Origin: Anarhynchus alexandrinus
Taxonomy: Eukaryota > Chordata > Aves > Charadriiformes > Charadriidae
Direction: 5' to 3'
Assembly (NCBI GenBank): GCA_008711295.1
Contig: VUYV01000121.1
Coordinates: 2,727,610 to 2,791,609, forward strand
Length of the DNA: 64,000 nt
Part shown: piece by piece, positions 22,901 through 32,919 of the stretch
How the letters are laid out: every line of letters begins with the position of its first letter
Position numbering within the stretch: the first letter of the stretch is position 1
The notes under the pieces: generated by a model
What the model was told of the DNA's origin: nothing
What the model saw: only the letters and a program-made list of their open reading frames with translations
Database searches by the model: none
Program-made: the position numbers and the translations under genes

Positions 22901-25866
22901 AATCCATCACAGCTCTTTCCTGATGGCACAACTGCTCCCAGCCCTTCTCTTCTGGCAGCAGAGGCAGTTAGGATGGAGGCATGCCCCAGTTTCCCCAGCT
23001 CTGCACAGCACCCAATGGGCCACCACAAGCCACCGAGCAAATCACCAGGCTGCGCCGAAGTGACTGCTACAAGGATGCTGACAGCCTGCCATGACAAGAG
23101 CTGGTGCTAGCCCAAAGCCACAGATAGTTCAGCCCACTCCAAAAACTGTTGTTAGCACTGCTGCTGGTGACCAAACTTTCCCCAGCTCTCCCAAGGCACT
23201 CACCACCTGAGACTACTTCCTTTCCACCAGTATGCCCGAGTATTCCTGCTCTCAGATATATTAAAAAACAATTTTTACTTCTTGCACTCAAGAGCACAGC
23301 ATTCCCATCATGAACTTCAGCAGTGTTACAGTACTAAGACTGTCTCCACCTGAGCTGGACCAGGCTGGGCAATTGCTTCAAACAAGCCTTCTCATCTGCA
23401 CTGACCTCTCCGTACTTCTCAAGAGCCAGACTGCCCTTGTAATTAATTAAAAGAATTCTGCCCTTCCTGTTCTAACAGTAGACATTTTGAAGAAGAAACA
23501 ACCTCCCAGTCCATTTCCCCTTGAATTTGGAATCAAGAGTGGGTGGTAGAGATATGACGCGATCCCCAAGTTTACACAAAGACTTCAGCTGTCAGCCTTG
23601 TCCTTCCATTGTCCTTCAAAAGATGAAGGCTCAATACTATAAAAGTACTGTCAGCAGACACCTAAGCATCCTTGTGACAGCTGACAACAGCTCACACAAA
23701 AGGAAGCAGATGAAGATGAATGGGAATTCATCTGCCAAAGCCAACTTAATTAAAACTCCTGAAAGCATGATTTAAGTAAAGGTCATATTTCTGGTCTTCA
23801 TTCAAACTTGCAAGGACTTGACAATAAACGAAAAAGGCAGAAAGAATGAGGTGACAAGCAAACTCACGCTTCAAGTCTGCAAACTGCAAAACCTATTTTA
23901 CACACTGCTGAAACCACAAGAATTTACAGAAAACCCAAAACCAAAAAAAAAAAAGTCAGCTTCTCAGAATCCTTAAAGAAGTAAGCAAACTAAACATACT
24001 CAATATAGAATACAGACAACTAAGTTACTGACTGGTCACTGGAAAGAATCACTGAAGTAATGGTTCACCAATACTGATTAGCAAAACAGAAGTCCTTAGC
24101 CAATTGTGTCTCTGATAATTAATCCTACATGGACTCCAGCCACAATCTCAATAATGCAAGTTACCAGGACTCCAGCTATGATAACAGCAATTTAGTTGTC
24201 ACCAAGAACTAGAAAGAGAAGCCACTGCACCAGTTCTTGAAGACAGACAGGAGGCTTGCAAGACGATGCTACCGGTCACCACTGCCGGGTGTCCAGGCTG
24301 CCTCATCCTCTTAGCAGAACTACTGGAGGGGCAGAGGGGAAAGCAACTGTCATCAAGAGTTTCTACCACAGCTCTCAGCCACAAAAAGGGCAGCCTCTAC
24401 AATTTCTTCCACTGGTTTCATGAAGAACAGTCTTATGAGGGCAGGACCCATGGATATTCTGGGTCATTGCTGCAGCACTAGAAATTCAACTGATCTCAGC
24501 AAAGTTACCAAAAGAGGCTGAAGCCAGAAAGAGCAGTCTCTCAAGCTGAGAGATGCTGCTGCTCTCCTTCAAAAACAGGGGCTATGCATGCAAGCCACCA
24601 TACACAGTCTTTCATTCTGATGACCCTGAAGGGCAGAGATAAGAATCTGCAAGGCACTCAAATCAGAAGAGACATAATAGATGGTGAACCAAAGCATTAC
24701 AAGTCATCAACCACTTTATTCAGTGGAAGACAATGCAAACACCACCACTTTCTTATTGCAGCTATTGCCTTTAGTCACACTGAAGCTAATTCTGTATAAA
24801 ATTCCTAAACAGAAAATTGTAAATGGAACCTTCTTTAACGTAGAATAACCTTAACTGCAAACAAATGGACTGTTTATATCTCAGACACATATAGACTAAT
24901 CTTTAAAATGCAGATTACTCTTTAAACTATTGCCAAATATAAACAGACTAACCGGAGTTATACAGGATTTAATCACACCCACAATAAATCCGTGCAAGCC
25001 ACAGTGGGATAACTGTTATTTCTTTGCGAGCAAAAGATAAACAAAACTTNAAACGGCAACAAATTAAACCATTTTTTTGATTAAAAGGTCCTCCTGCAGC
25101 TCGGCAGAAGCAGGCGTGCAGGCCCTGCCCAAAACCCTCCTCCCTCTGTCAGCTGCCTCCAGCAGAAGCACCAGCACCGGGCAGAGAAGCCCCCGCCGCG
25201 GAGCCGGGGTGCTGGGAGGCCGGGGGTCCCCACGGGCTGACACCCACGGGTGCTCCAGCATCAACCTGTGCCGCCGACCAAGAGAAGGGAACTGAGGCCT
25301 CGCTCCCCACGCCGGCGGCGGCCTGCTCAGCCCCGGGGCAGCCAGCCAGCTGCCCTTCCACCTCCCTCTCGCCCTGGACAGCCTCTCCCGGGGCACTCTG
25401 GCCCACAGCAGGGCCTCCCTCACCCGGGTCGGGCCAGGCCGGTGGAGCCCCTTCCCCTCCCAGCGCACTTCCCAGCCAGACGTCCCTCAGGCCGGGACCA
25501 GTCACCGCCCTACAGCCCCAAGCCAGGCGGGGACCCCCAACCCGGCCCCCCTCGGCACCTCGGCCAGACCGGCCCCTTCCCTGCGGTCAAGCCGAACAAC
25601 CCTCTCGAACCAGCCAGGCCCGGCCGGGGCCCTCAGCACCGTCCCGTCACACCGGCCACCACAGCCGGGCCCTCCTCTCCCCTCAGGCCAGGCCAGGCCA
25701 GGCCCGCCCCACCGCCACGGTCACGGCAGGCCCCTCTTCCCGCCTCCGTGGTGAGGGACCGCGCCGGGCCCCACCTGCCCTCCTTGACCTCCTGCGCCGG
25801 GCTGTCCTCGGTGATGACCTGCGAGCGGAACGGCCGGCGCTGCCGCAGGCCCTCCGCCTCATTCAT
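10777..25866 (-). CDS. APMAP: Adipocyte plasma membrane-associated protein (APMAP), complete
   Basis: Nine exons join to 1,239 coding bases, 412 residues plus TAA; the human protein has 416. APMAP is a type II membrane protein with a strictosidine-synthase/SMP-30-like six-bladed beta-propeller outside the cytosol. It is linked to arylesterase activity and adipocyte differentiation. Residues 1-33 are a charged cytoplasmic tail (MNEAEGLRQRR). About 35-57 form one membrane span. About 67-412 form the propeller, including FTGTADGK, CGRPLGIR, FVADAYYGLYEVNP, SFVNDLTVTRDGRKIYFTDS and RFPNGVQLS. The N-glycosylation sequon N156-N-T matches the known human site. The ATG at 25866-25864 is chosen because it aligns with the human start and lies in the CpG island. 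Eight introns keep frame; seven are GT-AG and intron 6 is GC-AG. APMAP converges on CST7 and lies downstream of ACSS1 on the same strand. Confidence 0.96.
10987..12037 (-). other. APMAP intron 8
   Basis: A GT-AG intron of 1.05 kb. It holds a run of 23 A on plus (11163-11185), which is poly-T on the gene strand. Nothing else is recognised. Confidence 0.8.
11163..11185. repeat. A23 homopolymer
   Basis: An unbroken run of 23 A on plus within APMAP intron 8. It could be an old retroposon tail or a simple repeat. No element body is recognisable beside it. Confidence 0.9.
12038..12230 (-). CDS. APMAP: APMAP exon 8
   Basis: The acceptor is ACTTTCAG and the donor AAG/GTAAAA. It encodes residues 279-343 with YYVSGLMKGGADMFVENMPG, SSSGGYWVAMS, NPGFSLLDFL and KPWIKRMIFK. 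It leaves the frame in phase 0. Confidence 0.96.
12231..12605 (-). other. APMAP intron 7
   Basis: A short GT-AG intron, AT-rich near 12.31-12.34 kb. No other content is seen. Confidence 0.85.
12606..12740 (-). CDS. APMAP: APMAP exon 7
   Basis: The acceptor is TCTTTTTAG and the donor AG/GTATGA. It encodes residues 234-278, including LEYDTVTKEVKVL, RFPNGVQLSPAEDFVLV and ETTMARIR. Confidence 0.95.
12741..13188 (-). other. APMAP intron 6 (GC-AG)
   Basis: A 448-base intron that starts with GC and ends with AG. No other content is recognised. Confidence 0.85.
13187..13188 (-). other. APMAP: Non-canonical GC splice donor of APMAP intron 6
   Basis: The gene strand reads GGGCG/GCAAGT. A GT lies 4 bases further on (13184-13183), but using it would read CAA-CCT-GCT-TGA across the junction and stop translation. 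GCAAGT is the usual context of functional GC-AG introns. Confidence 0.85.
13189..13363 (-). CDS. APMAP: APMAP exon 6
   Basis: The acceptor is GTAACTAG. It encodes residues 176-233 with LIEGQKLSFVNDLTVTRDG and IYFTDSSSKWQRRDY, the most conserved part of the propeller, ending GTDDG plus two bases of Arg. The donor is GC (13188-13187), in the context G/GCAAGT. Only this site keeps the frame into exon 7, where RLLEYDTVT follows as in the human protein. Confidence 0.93.
13364..14664 (-). other. APMAP intron 5
   Basis: A GT-AG intron of 1.3 kb. I see no repeat or gene inside. Confidence 0.8.
14665..14781 (-). CDS. APMAP: APMAP exon 5 (glycosylation site)
   Basis: The acceptor is TTCTTAAG and the donor CAG/GTATGA. 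It encodes residues 137-175, including CGRPLGIRVG, the sequon N156-N-T, and FVADAYYGLYEVNPDT. Confidence 0.95.
14782..16764 (-). other. APMAP intron 4
   Basis: A GT-AG intron of 2.0 kb with an AT-rich tract at about 15.08-15.13 kb. No gene or clear transposon is seen. Confidence 0.8.
16765..16857 (-). CDS. APMAP: APMAP exon 4
   Basis: The acceptor is TTTTTGCAG and the donor TG/GTGAGT. It encodes DVLFTGTADGKIVKIEDGEI and on to GPC, residues 106-136, a typical propeller-blade segment. Confidence 0.95.
16858..18661 (-). other. APMAP intron 3
   Basis: A GT-AG intron of 1.8 kb. Nothing is recognised inside. Confidence 0.8.
18662..18777 (-). CDS. APMAP: APMAP exon 3
   Basis: The acceptor is TTTTGCAG and the donor GG/GTAAGC. 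It encodes residues 67-105, including LKEPPLLTGVL, KAERLWENQLVGPESI. This links the membrane anchor to the first propeller blade. Phase 2 entry and phase 1 exit match the neighbours. Confidence 0.95.
18778..21814 (-). other. APMAP intron 2
   Basis: A GT-AG intron of 3.0 kb with a C-rich run near 21.74 kb. No exon or clear repeat is seen. Confidence 0.8.
21815..21922 (-). CDS. APMAP: APMAP exon 2 (transmembrane segment)
   Basis: The acceptor is TACTTACAG and the donor AAG/GTAAAT. It encodes residues 31-66 with the hydrophobic run VTFLILAASVTVPLLGVTVL, the single membrane anchor, followed by DCPIDPQP. A CAG just inside the exon offers a second acceptor 3 bases later, which would remove one residue. 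Confidence 0.92.
21923..25774 (-). other. APMAP intron 1
   Basis: A GT-AG intron of 3.85 kb. Its 5' part, from about 25.1 kb, lies in the CpG island, a usual place for regulatory sequence. One ambiguous base (N) stands at 25050. No coding exon is recognised. Confidence 0.8.
25775..25866 (-). CDS. APMAP: APMAP exon 1 (start codon, cytoplasmic tail)
   Basis: It encodes MNEAEGLRQRRPFRSQVI and on to residue 30, then two bases (AG) of a split Ser codon before a GTGGGG donor. It is very GC-rich and sits in the CpG island. The Arg-rich stretch before the membrane span fits a cytoplasmic N-terminus. Confidence 0.93.
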
Positions 25867-26235
25867 GCTGCCGCCGCCACCGCCGCCGCGCACCGGCGCT
25901 CCCGCCGCCCGCCACAGGCCCCGCCCCCGCTCTCCACACACCCCTGAGGAACCGCCCCCATGGCCCCGCCCCCTCGGGAAGGCCACGCCCCTGCGGCTAA
26001 AGGCCACGCCCCCGCCCGTCCCTCAGGCGGGAGCCGCCCCCGCAGCGCGGAGGGGCTGAGGGAAAGAGCGCCGCGGTCCCTCAGCCGCTGCTCGGTCCAT
26101 CCCCGCCGCCACGGGGATCTCGGCGAGCTACTCCACTGCCTCCTGGGCGGTCTGGGGCTCCCCCGTGGGCAGGGTCGGTGCTGCAGCCGTCCCTCCCCCG
26201 GGCGCGGCCGGGACAGGCTGAGCCCCAGGGCCCGC

Positions 26236-26244
26236 AAGATGGCG
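26236..26244 (+). promoter_or_regulatory. YY1-like site AAGATGGCG
   Basis: This matches the core of the YY1 motif, which in CpG-island promoters usually sits just after a start site on the same strand. It points away from APMAP, 370 bases upstream of its ATG. Confidence 0.45.
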
Positions 26245-26480
26245 CCAGGGCACCGCGAGGGAGAGAGCGATCTTTCCCGGAGGGGCGGGGGAGATGGTCT
26301 CCGGTGGAACGGGAAGGCAGAGGGCCACCCGGGGCGGGGGCGGTTTGGGACGCGGAAGGCTAATGCCCCGCTGGCTCCCGGAGCCGGTTACCGGGGTGCG
26401 AGCTGGCGGAGGTGCCGGGTCCCCGCAACAACTTGTGACTTAACCCTGATGTGAGGGGTGACCCCCGCACTCCCCCGGCC

Positions 26481-29400
26481 TTTGTCAGCCCGCGGGCTCC
26501 CAAAACATCGCCTTTGGTCCCCTCTCGGTCTTTAGGGTAACACAGCGTGCTGAGGTTTTTCAGGCTTCTTTTCCTTGCGCGGGAGCAGCGGTATCAGGGG
26601 AAGGACCCTACGTGCCAGCACCAAGGTGGGACCCGCAGCTTTGTCAACGCTGCAAAAACCAGTGTTTAGCAAGCGCAGCTCGACAGACAAGGGCTGAAGC
26701 AGGGGACCACCCCAGCTGTGTGCTGCCAAGGAATGGGAAAGGCTATTTGGCATCACGCCTAGTAACAAAACGTGTGGGTTTTCCACAGAGAGGGGCTGCA
26801 GCCAGGAAAGGGGGGCGTGGGGACGGGGGCCTTTTCTCTCTGTTCGAAGTTGAATTCAGGCAACAGGCCCGGCAGCTGCAAGAAAGCTTAGCAGCGCTGT
26901 TCCCTAAAGGCACCCACTTTCCTGAACAACCATCTCGCCCCGGGACCTTGTGAGTACTATTCCACAACCTCTCCTCCCAACTCTGCTGTGAGGCTACTGC
27001 CATTCCTAAGGGTGCAGAGGGCTGAGGCACAGAGGAGTGAAGTGGCATCCCCAAGGTCCAATAGGTAGACAAAGAAACTTAACTGAGTTTTGTGCATCCC
27101 ACGTGCAGGATGAGCACTAAAAAGCACCGGGTTTCCACTCTCCCAGCCTCAACAGACCAAAAAAAGTAAGCTTTGTCACGACAGCCATACAGAGTCCAGG
27201 CAGATACATACCAGCTACAGAGGAACAAAAGCAAGAGTGAAAAAGCTGCTGCAGCAGATCTTTCATTACCAGTGTTTGTAGGCTGGTAATTTGGCATAGC
27301 TGTGACCATTTCCACCCCAAAAAGTGGTTACATCCCCAAATCCTTCTATCCAGGACAAAGCAGGACTAGGCTCACTGCCATGAAAAACATGCTGCACCTC
27401 TAGACTCGGCCAGAAGACAATTCCTGGTCTAGAATTGTCTTTTTTTTTTCTCCAAGCTTAAAAAGAATCATCTGTTCCTGCTTAGTTTAAAACCAGAAAC
27501 TTGTTGCTGAGATCACTTTCTGTGGCTTTAACTGGCCACAGTGACAGCCCCTGAATATAATTGTGTTCAGCTGGAAAACACAGTCTCCATTTTACCAATA
27601 AATTCTCAGTAAATAAATCAGGGCAGCTGCAGTAGTGAAACACAAAGGGAGGAGATGGGCACCTGCCTTTCTACCCAGCCCATTCTGTGACTTGTCAGAG
27701 ACGCTTGCCAGAGGGTTGCAAGAGCTAAGGAAGAGTGGCACTGGAAGCCTTCCAGAAGCAGCTGCTGGAGGTAACAGGAGAAGTGGCTAATGAGGATGTT
27801 CAGTGTCCATCCCCGCATTACAACTCTAGTGTTACCTATACGGTAAGCAGAGGGTGAAACACAATCTTCCTCACTTCTTAATGGACAAGGCGCCCTGCAG
27901 AAGATGTGTTCCTGGCACTTACAAATGATCCGTGGCACCTGGAAGCAAATTTCTTCTCTCATCTGCTTCATTCTGGGACAGCTACACACTCACTTTTTAC
28001 ACAATGCTGTCTCTCATGTTCTCCACACACATCCTGTTTTCACTCCTTATCTACTCGTGCACACTGTGCACAGACAAGAAGATCAACTAATGGTAATTGA
28101 TTGTTCTCTCTGTTCGCATCACACAGGAAAGTGAGGGTAGAGCACTGGGACCTTGGGATTTACAGGAGACATGCAGCTTACTGACATGCAAATGCTAGTT
28201 CCTCAACTTTTTGAGCTGTTTTGCAGTGGCAGTTTTCTGGCAGTAACTCATTTCCTGTGAGCTACAGTTTAGAGAAAAGCAGCAAGGGAAAACAGCAATT
28301 TGGACCACAAGATGACTCATCCTGATCTCCAACTCCTTTGCCTTTCTTTGGTCTGTGCTGGCAGACTAAAATAATCAGGACAGGCAGAAGCAGCTCAAAA
28401 GAACTGAAAAAGTCCCAGACCCTTAAGGGGATGATGCAAAGCCAACCAATCACACAGAGAAAGATACTTCCTTTAATGAAAATATGAATACAGAGATCAT
28501 TGAAGTAACTGGTTTTGGTCAAGGACAATAAATGCATGTAAAGCACAATTACAAAAAACCAAAATGAAATTAAAGGCTTAACATTAGACTGTACAACACA
28601 CAACTCATCTCTAGAAAGAGGGACTTTCCCTTCCTAGAATTAAGAAAATCGTGGTCCGTGTCTCCAGTGAGGGAAAAGGCACCATGACTGGGTCTCACTG
28701 GCAAAAGCGAGTGGGATAAAAAGCAAGAACATTCGCGCTTTGCAACAAACTACAACAGGTAAAATTGACCCTGGATCTCTTTTGATGAAACTACAAAGGC
28801 AATCTGGCAAATAACCCGCACATCACTCATGGACACACAAGGGTTTAGAAGAATTCAACAGTTCTAAACAAAGCAATGACCCCCAAGTTTGTCCCATGAT
28901 CCCACTGTAAAGTATTCCATATATCATTACCTCCTTCACCGATTAGTGAAGATCAGCTCTTAAGACTGCAGACCCGGTGTCTTTCACAAGCTGTCTCCTT
29001 CCTAGAATTTCAGGAACTGAGGACCTCAGTGCCAGTTCTGCAGGCTGCACCCCTCCCTGAACCACAAGCCTGGTAGGGGGGGAGACTGCTGCAGGTGAAG
29101 CAGAAAGCACTGTTGCCAAGCACCAGTGCTGATGTTCGTGACACCCAGGGAATAACGAAAATGCAAAGCTTGACTCAGGCTTGCACTGAAGACGGAACTA
29201 CTGCAGTGAGCAGAGATCATGGGGAAAAAGAAGAAAGGGGGACTTCTCTGGCTGGAAAATTTCAGCTATTTGGCAAAGCTTTCTGTAAGTAGCCTACCCA
29301 GTGAAGCACAGTATTCTTCTTTTTGCAAGAAGTACCCCTTCCAAGCCCTGCCTAGCTCTGTTTCTACCAGAATGGTATTAGACGAACTGAGTATGGGGTG

Positions 29401-32400
29401 TCAGCTCCAAGAGCTGATGCTGGTATACTTGCTGAAGTGCAGTTTCACCAGGAGAGGTGGGGGCTGAGGCTGCCCAGCAGGAGCCATGTCCACTGCAGAA
29501 CACCATGTGGGCAGCACAACAGCGCCACGTGCTCTCTTTGAACACCCCAAGGCAGCCTCTGAGCAGATGGACATCCCAAGGACCACAGCTCAGCTGTGGA
29601 AATGCGCAAGGAAGAAACAGAGTGGCCATTGTGGTACTTTATGGCAGCCATGTGGCACTCTAATCTTGCACATGCTGGTGATGTGATTTTAGCAAAGGTG
29701 CTTGTAAGGCTTCAGAACTGCACAGTATGAGGCTTGTTTGTAACTACAGTCTGTCCGCACCATAGCTGCCATGCCTGTGAATTTATTGGGGTGCTGCAGC
29801 TACCTGGTCAGTCTGTAACCTCCCTGGCAGCCATGGTCCTTAAGCCCATGCCAGTTGAGCGAACAGGGATGCAGGTGAGGGAGCGCACTTATCTCCCTTT
29901 TTCCCTGAGCAGAGGAACAGTATGATGAACGTCTCAATGCACGTTGCTCCTCACATAGCTAGTCTTCGTGAGACAGTTCAGATGAACTGTCCACCTCAGC
30001 ATGGAAATTTCAGGTCAACAGGACAAGGAAATTCTATACCCCTAATATAGGAAATGCTTTCTTGACTAAACGGAAAGTGTGTATCTTGTTCAAAAGTCAT
30101 TCTTCTTCCTTCGCGCTGTATTTCAGACTGTGTGGAGACAACTTATTTAAACAAGGGAGTCTGCTTTTTCTGTCAAAAGCATTAACTCCTGGCTGCTTCC
30201 CACTTGAAAATTACTTACGGAAGTGTTTTTTTTTTCTTTTGCAATGGCAATAGAAGATATATGTAGTAGCTGTCTCCTAAAATATTAACATCCTGTCAAC
30301 TCTATCAAACCTTCTGATCTTCGACTTCCCACAAAGTCCACAGGGTGTCTACTTACCTTAAGCAAAAACGAATTGCAGTCAGAAGGATGGGAATTTTAAC
30401 GAAGCGTCATATTCCCTACTGTATTACCCAGTCCCTAGAGACGTTTAAAATAAACTTTAAAAAAAAAACCCAACAGCAAATGCAGCTAGTGTACTCAGAG
30501 GAACTCTGGGATCTAAGACAACACGCCTGTCTTTGAGAACACATTGTACTGCGAGTAGCCTGCTTGCCCGTTTGGTACCACAATCTCTGCTGGCCAAAGA
30601 ACTCACCACTCCTCTCCCAGTCCTACAGGATCACCTAGCCATTTCCCTCCTGCCTTTCCTGCCTCCAGGTAGGTGCACAGATTATCTTTCCAGTATACAC
30701 GTTCCCCTGGAAAAGGCAGCACTGCTCCAGTTAAATTCAGCAATAAATAACCCCTGTAAAACTACAGCAAAAATCGGTGATTCTGTCGATTACTCAGGGG
30801 TTTGGCGGGCCAAAACACACAGCTCCATGAAACTAAGCAGACTGTCATCTGAGAATGACAGAGGCAGGACTGCAAGGTTTGATGGAGTGACCCCAGCCAC
30901 AGCGCTGGAACAGTGGTTAGCAGTCACTTGGCCTAGGCAGGTTAAGATGGAGAAGTTCTGCCTGAGCCCTTGCGGCACACACTCCCAGGATCAGTACTGT
31001 GCACACTACACTGGTGTATACCTTGAGCTTTTGCACCCAGGGAGAGGGGAGTCCTCTACCATGCCCTCCTGGCATGCTCTGTGGGACCCTCCAACCACGC
31101 TGAACCCCTCAGCCAGCTTAAACCAAATTTAGCAGTGGTAGAACTCTCAAATGTATTCGGCACCTACAGGCTTTTCCATGCTCTTCAGTGGGGTAGTAGA
31201 GGACAGGATACTTACTAGCAAATTCTTCTGAACAGCCCAAATATAAGGAGTGCTTCAATCAAAATGTGTTAATTATAAAACAAGTCCAGAAATAAAACAC
31301 TGAATATATTAGTTGCAATTTTGAAAGCATATGAAAGACAAAGGCTATTGTTCCCTGCTATTCTGAGGTTGCTGGTCTGGAATGCTACCACGCTTTCCAG
31401 AAGGCATCTAAGAAGCACTTCCTTTTTCTTGTGGATTGTGCAATTTGTGAGCACCCACCTGGCACTTAACTCTTTGGAAGATCAGCACGGCAGCATGCGG
31501 AAAGGGCAGACGTGGTAAGGCCCAACTTGAAATGACAAGGATTAAGTCATAACTTCTGACAGGAGAACCAACCTACCTCTAAGCTGGGTGCCTGTCTTTG
31601 TTGGAGCAAACAAGATTACAGGCCATTTGGGAGTGGACTAAAATAACCATTCCTTGGTCAGAAATCGCACAGTCCAGCAAATCACAATGAACCCTCCAGC
31701 ACATCTCTTTCAGCTTCAAACCTCTCTCGAGCACTTCAGGATTTCGTTTCCCAATGCTTCTCTAACAGACAGCAAGCAAACATCATCCCTTTTCATAGCA
31801 ACTTCAAGAAACAAAGGCACCTACACAAATCCCAACTGGCAACAAAGATCTACCAATTGTGGACCACCGCTCCTAATATGCGGAAGTGAACCACACTGTC
31901 ATCACCGATGAGGAAGAGAGCAATTACTTTAAAAAAATCAATTGGTGATCTCAGTTTCTCAAGGCAGAATAGAAATACGTGGGACCAGACCCCTCCTACA
32001 CAACTGGCAACGCATTGAGGACACGTAGGAAACCCAGTGGTAAGCTTTGTGGTTCAGTTTTGCTGCTGCAAGTGCTAGTGCTGGGTTGCCTAGGTGGGAC
32101 ATGAAGGGACATGGGTTCACCATCTCCGGCAAGTCCCATGACATATAGTGGTAGTAACAACTCCTTATGAGGAAAGCCGAAGGAGGTATTAGAACAACTG
32201 GGTAAACACAAGAAAGAATTATCAGACTAGCCATGTCCTTCTTATTTCCCTAATAACACAGGTGAAACATCTACCAGAATACCCAGCATTGCTGAAAAGG
32301 CACCACAGTTGCAGTGAAATACAGCTACTTGAACTCGGATATCCAAGCTGAAGGAAAAATTGAAAAACTGTATTCCAGGGCTTCTGTTTAAAACAGCAAA

Positions 32401-32745
32401 AGTATTGTATAAAAACATTTCCCTGTACAGTAACATTAACATGAAAAACATTAACGTCTGCATCTTGCTTCAGCTAGTATTAAATTTCATCATAGCTAAT
32501 GGAAACCACCAATGGTTGCTCTACAACAGCCCTAAAAGCAATGAAAGGGAGCTCACTGACTGTGCAAAACTGCAGATTGCTCCTAGCTCTGTGCATCTCA
32601 AAATACGTTGTGGAGCGGAAAATCTTGTTGCCCTAGAAGGGAACAGAGTTTTTAAAAAAAAAAACACCAAGAAAGAACTATGTCATTTGCCTGGTTGTTT
32701 GAGACCTTCCACATTTCCAGAGGAGAGAGATTTCAGAGCTGCCTG
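26481..32745. other. Intergenic region between ACSS1 and APMAP
   Basis: About 6.3 kb lies between the ACSS1 stop and the APMAP promoter. No exon of a known family, RNA gene or clear transposon is seen. The part next to 32.7 kb must hold the ACSS1 3' UTR. An AATAAA on the ACSS1 strand lies at 29787-29782, about 3 kb past the stop; I found no nearer perfect AATAAA on that strand. Confidence 0.5.
29782..29787 (-). promoter_or_regulatory. Candidate ACSS1 polyadenylation signal
   Basis: TTTATT on plus reads AATAAA on the gene strand about 3 kb after the ACSS1 stop. It is a hexamer match only; a variant signal nearer the stop is equally possible. Confidence 0.2.
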
Positions 32746-32919
32746 TTATGAGGAATTCTTCTCCTTGTATTTCTGGTAAGCATCCAGTATCTCCTTGACA
32801 ACACTTGGATCATCAAGTGTGGTGACATCTCCCATGTTGCTTGATTGTTCAGTGACTACTTTCCTCAGCAGCCTTCTCATGATTTTCCCTGATCGGGTTT
32901 TAGGAAGACGTTTCACCAC
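32746..32919 (-). CDS. ACSS1: ACSS1 exon 14 (catalytic Lys, C-terminus)
   Basis: The acceptor is TCTTTGCAG. It encodes [20 protein letters not shown], then [27 protein letters not shown] and TAA. The Lys of RSGK (codon 32886-32884) is the adenylation lysine; acetylation blocks it in known homologues, and SIRT3 reverses this in mammals. Confidence 0.97.
   Translation of the reverse strand: MVKRLPKTRSGKIMRRLLRKVVTEQSSNMGDVTTLDDPSVVKEILDAYQKYKEKNSS

Larger units (their letters stand above)
25090..26480. promoter_or_regulatory. CpG island and promoter of APMAP
   Basis: About 1.4 kb is strongly GC-rich with many CpG, in contrast to the AT-rich flanks. It covers APMAP exon 1. Upstream of the ATG lie GC-box and KLF-type sites: CCCCGCCCC at 25964-25972, CCACGCCC at 25983-25990 and 26004-26011, and GGGGCGGGG at 26282-26290 and 26331-26339. 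There is no clear TATA box. This is a typical broad housekeeping promoter. The exact start of transcription is not visible. Long open frames here on both strands reflect GC content. Confidence 0.88.

Noticed and set aside
25250..26059. A 269-codon open frame on plus across APMAP exon 1, with others overlapping on both strands
   Set aside because: It is Pro/Arg/Ala-rich low-complexity translation caused by high GC content, antisense to the real exon 1, with no recognised domain.
32360..32779. A 139-codon plus-strand open frame over the ACSS1 3' end
   Set aside because: It is antisense to the ACSS1 last exon and probable 3' UTR, and its translation resembles no known protein.
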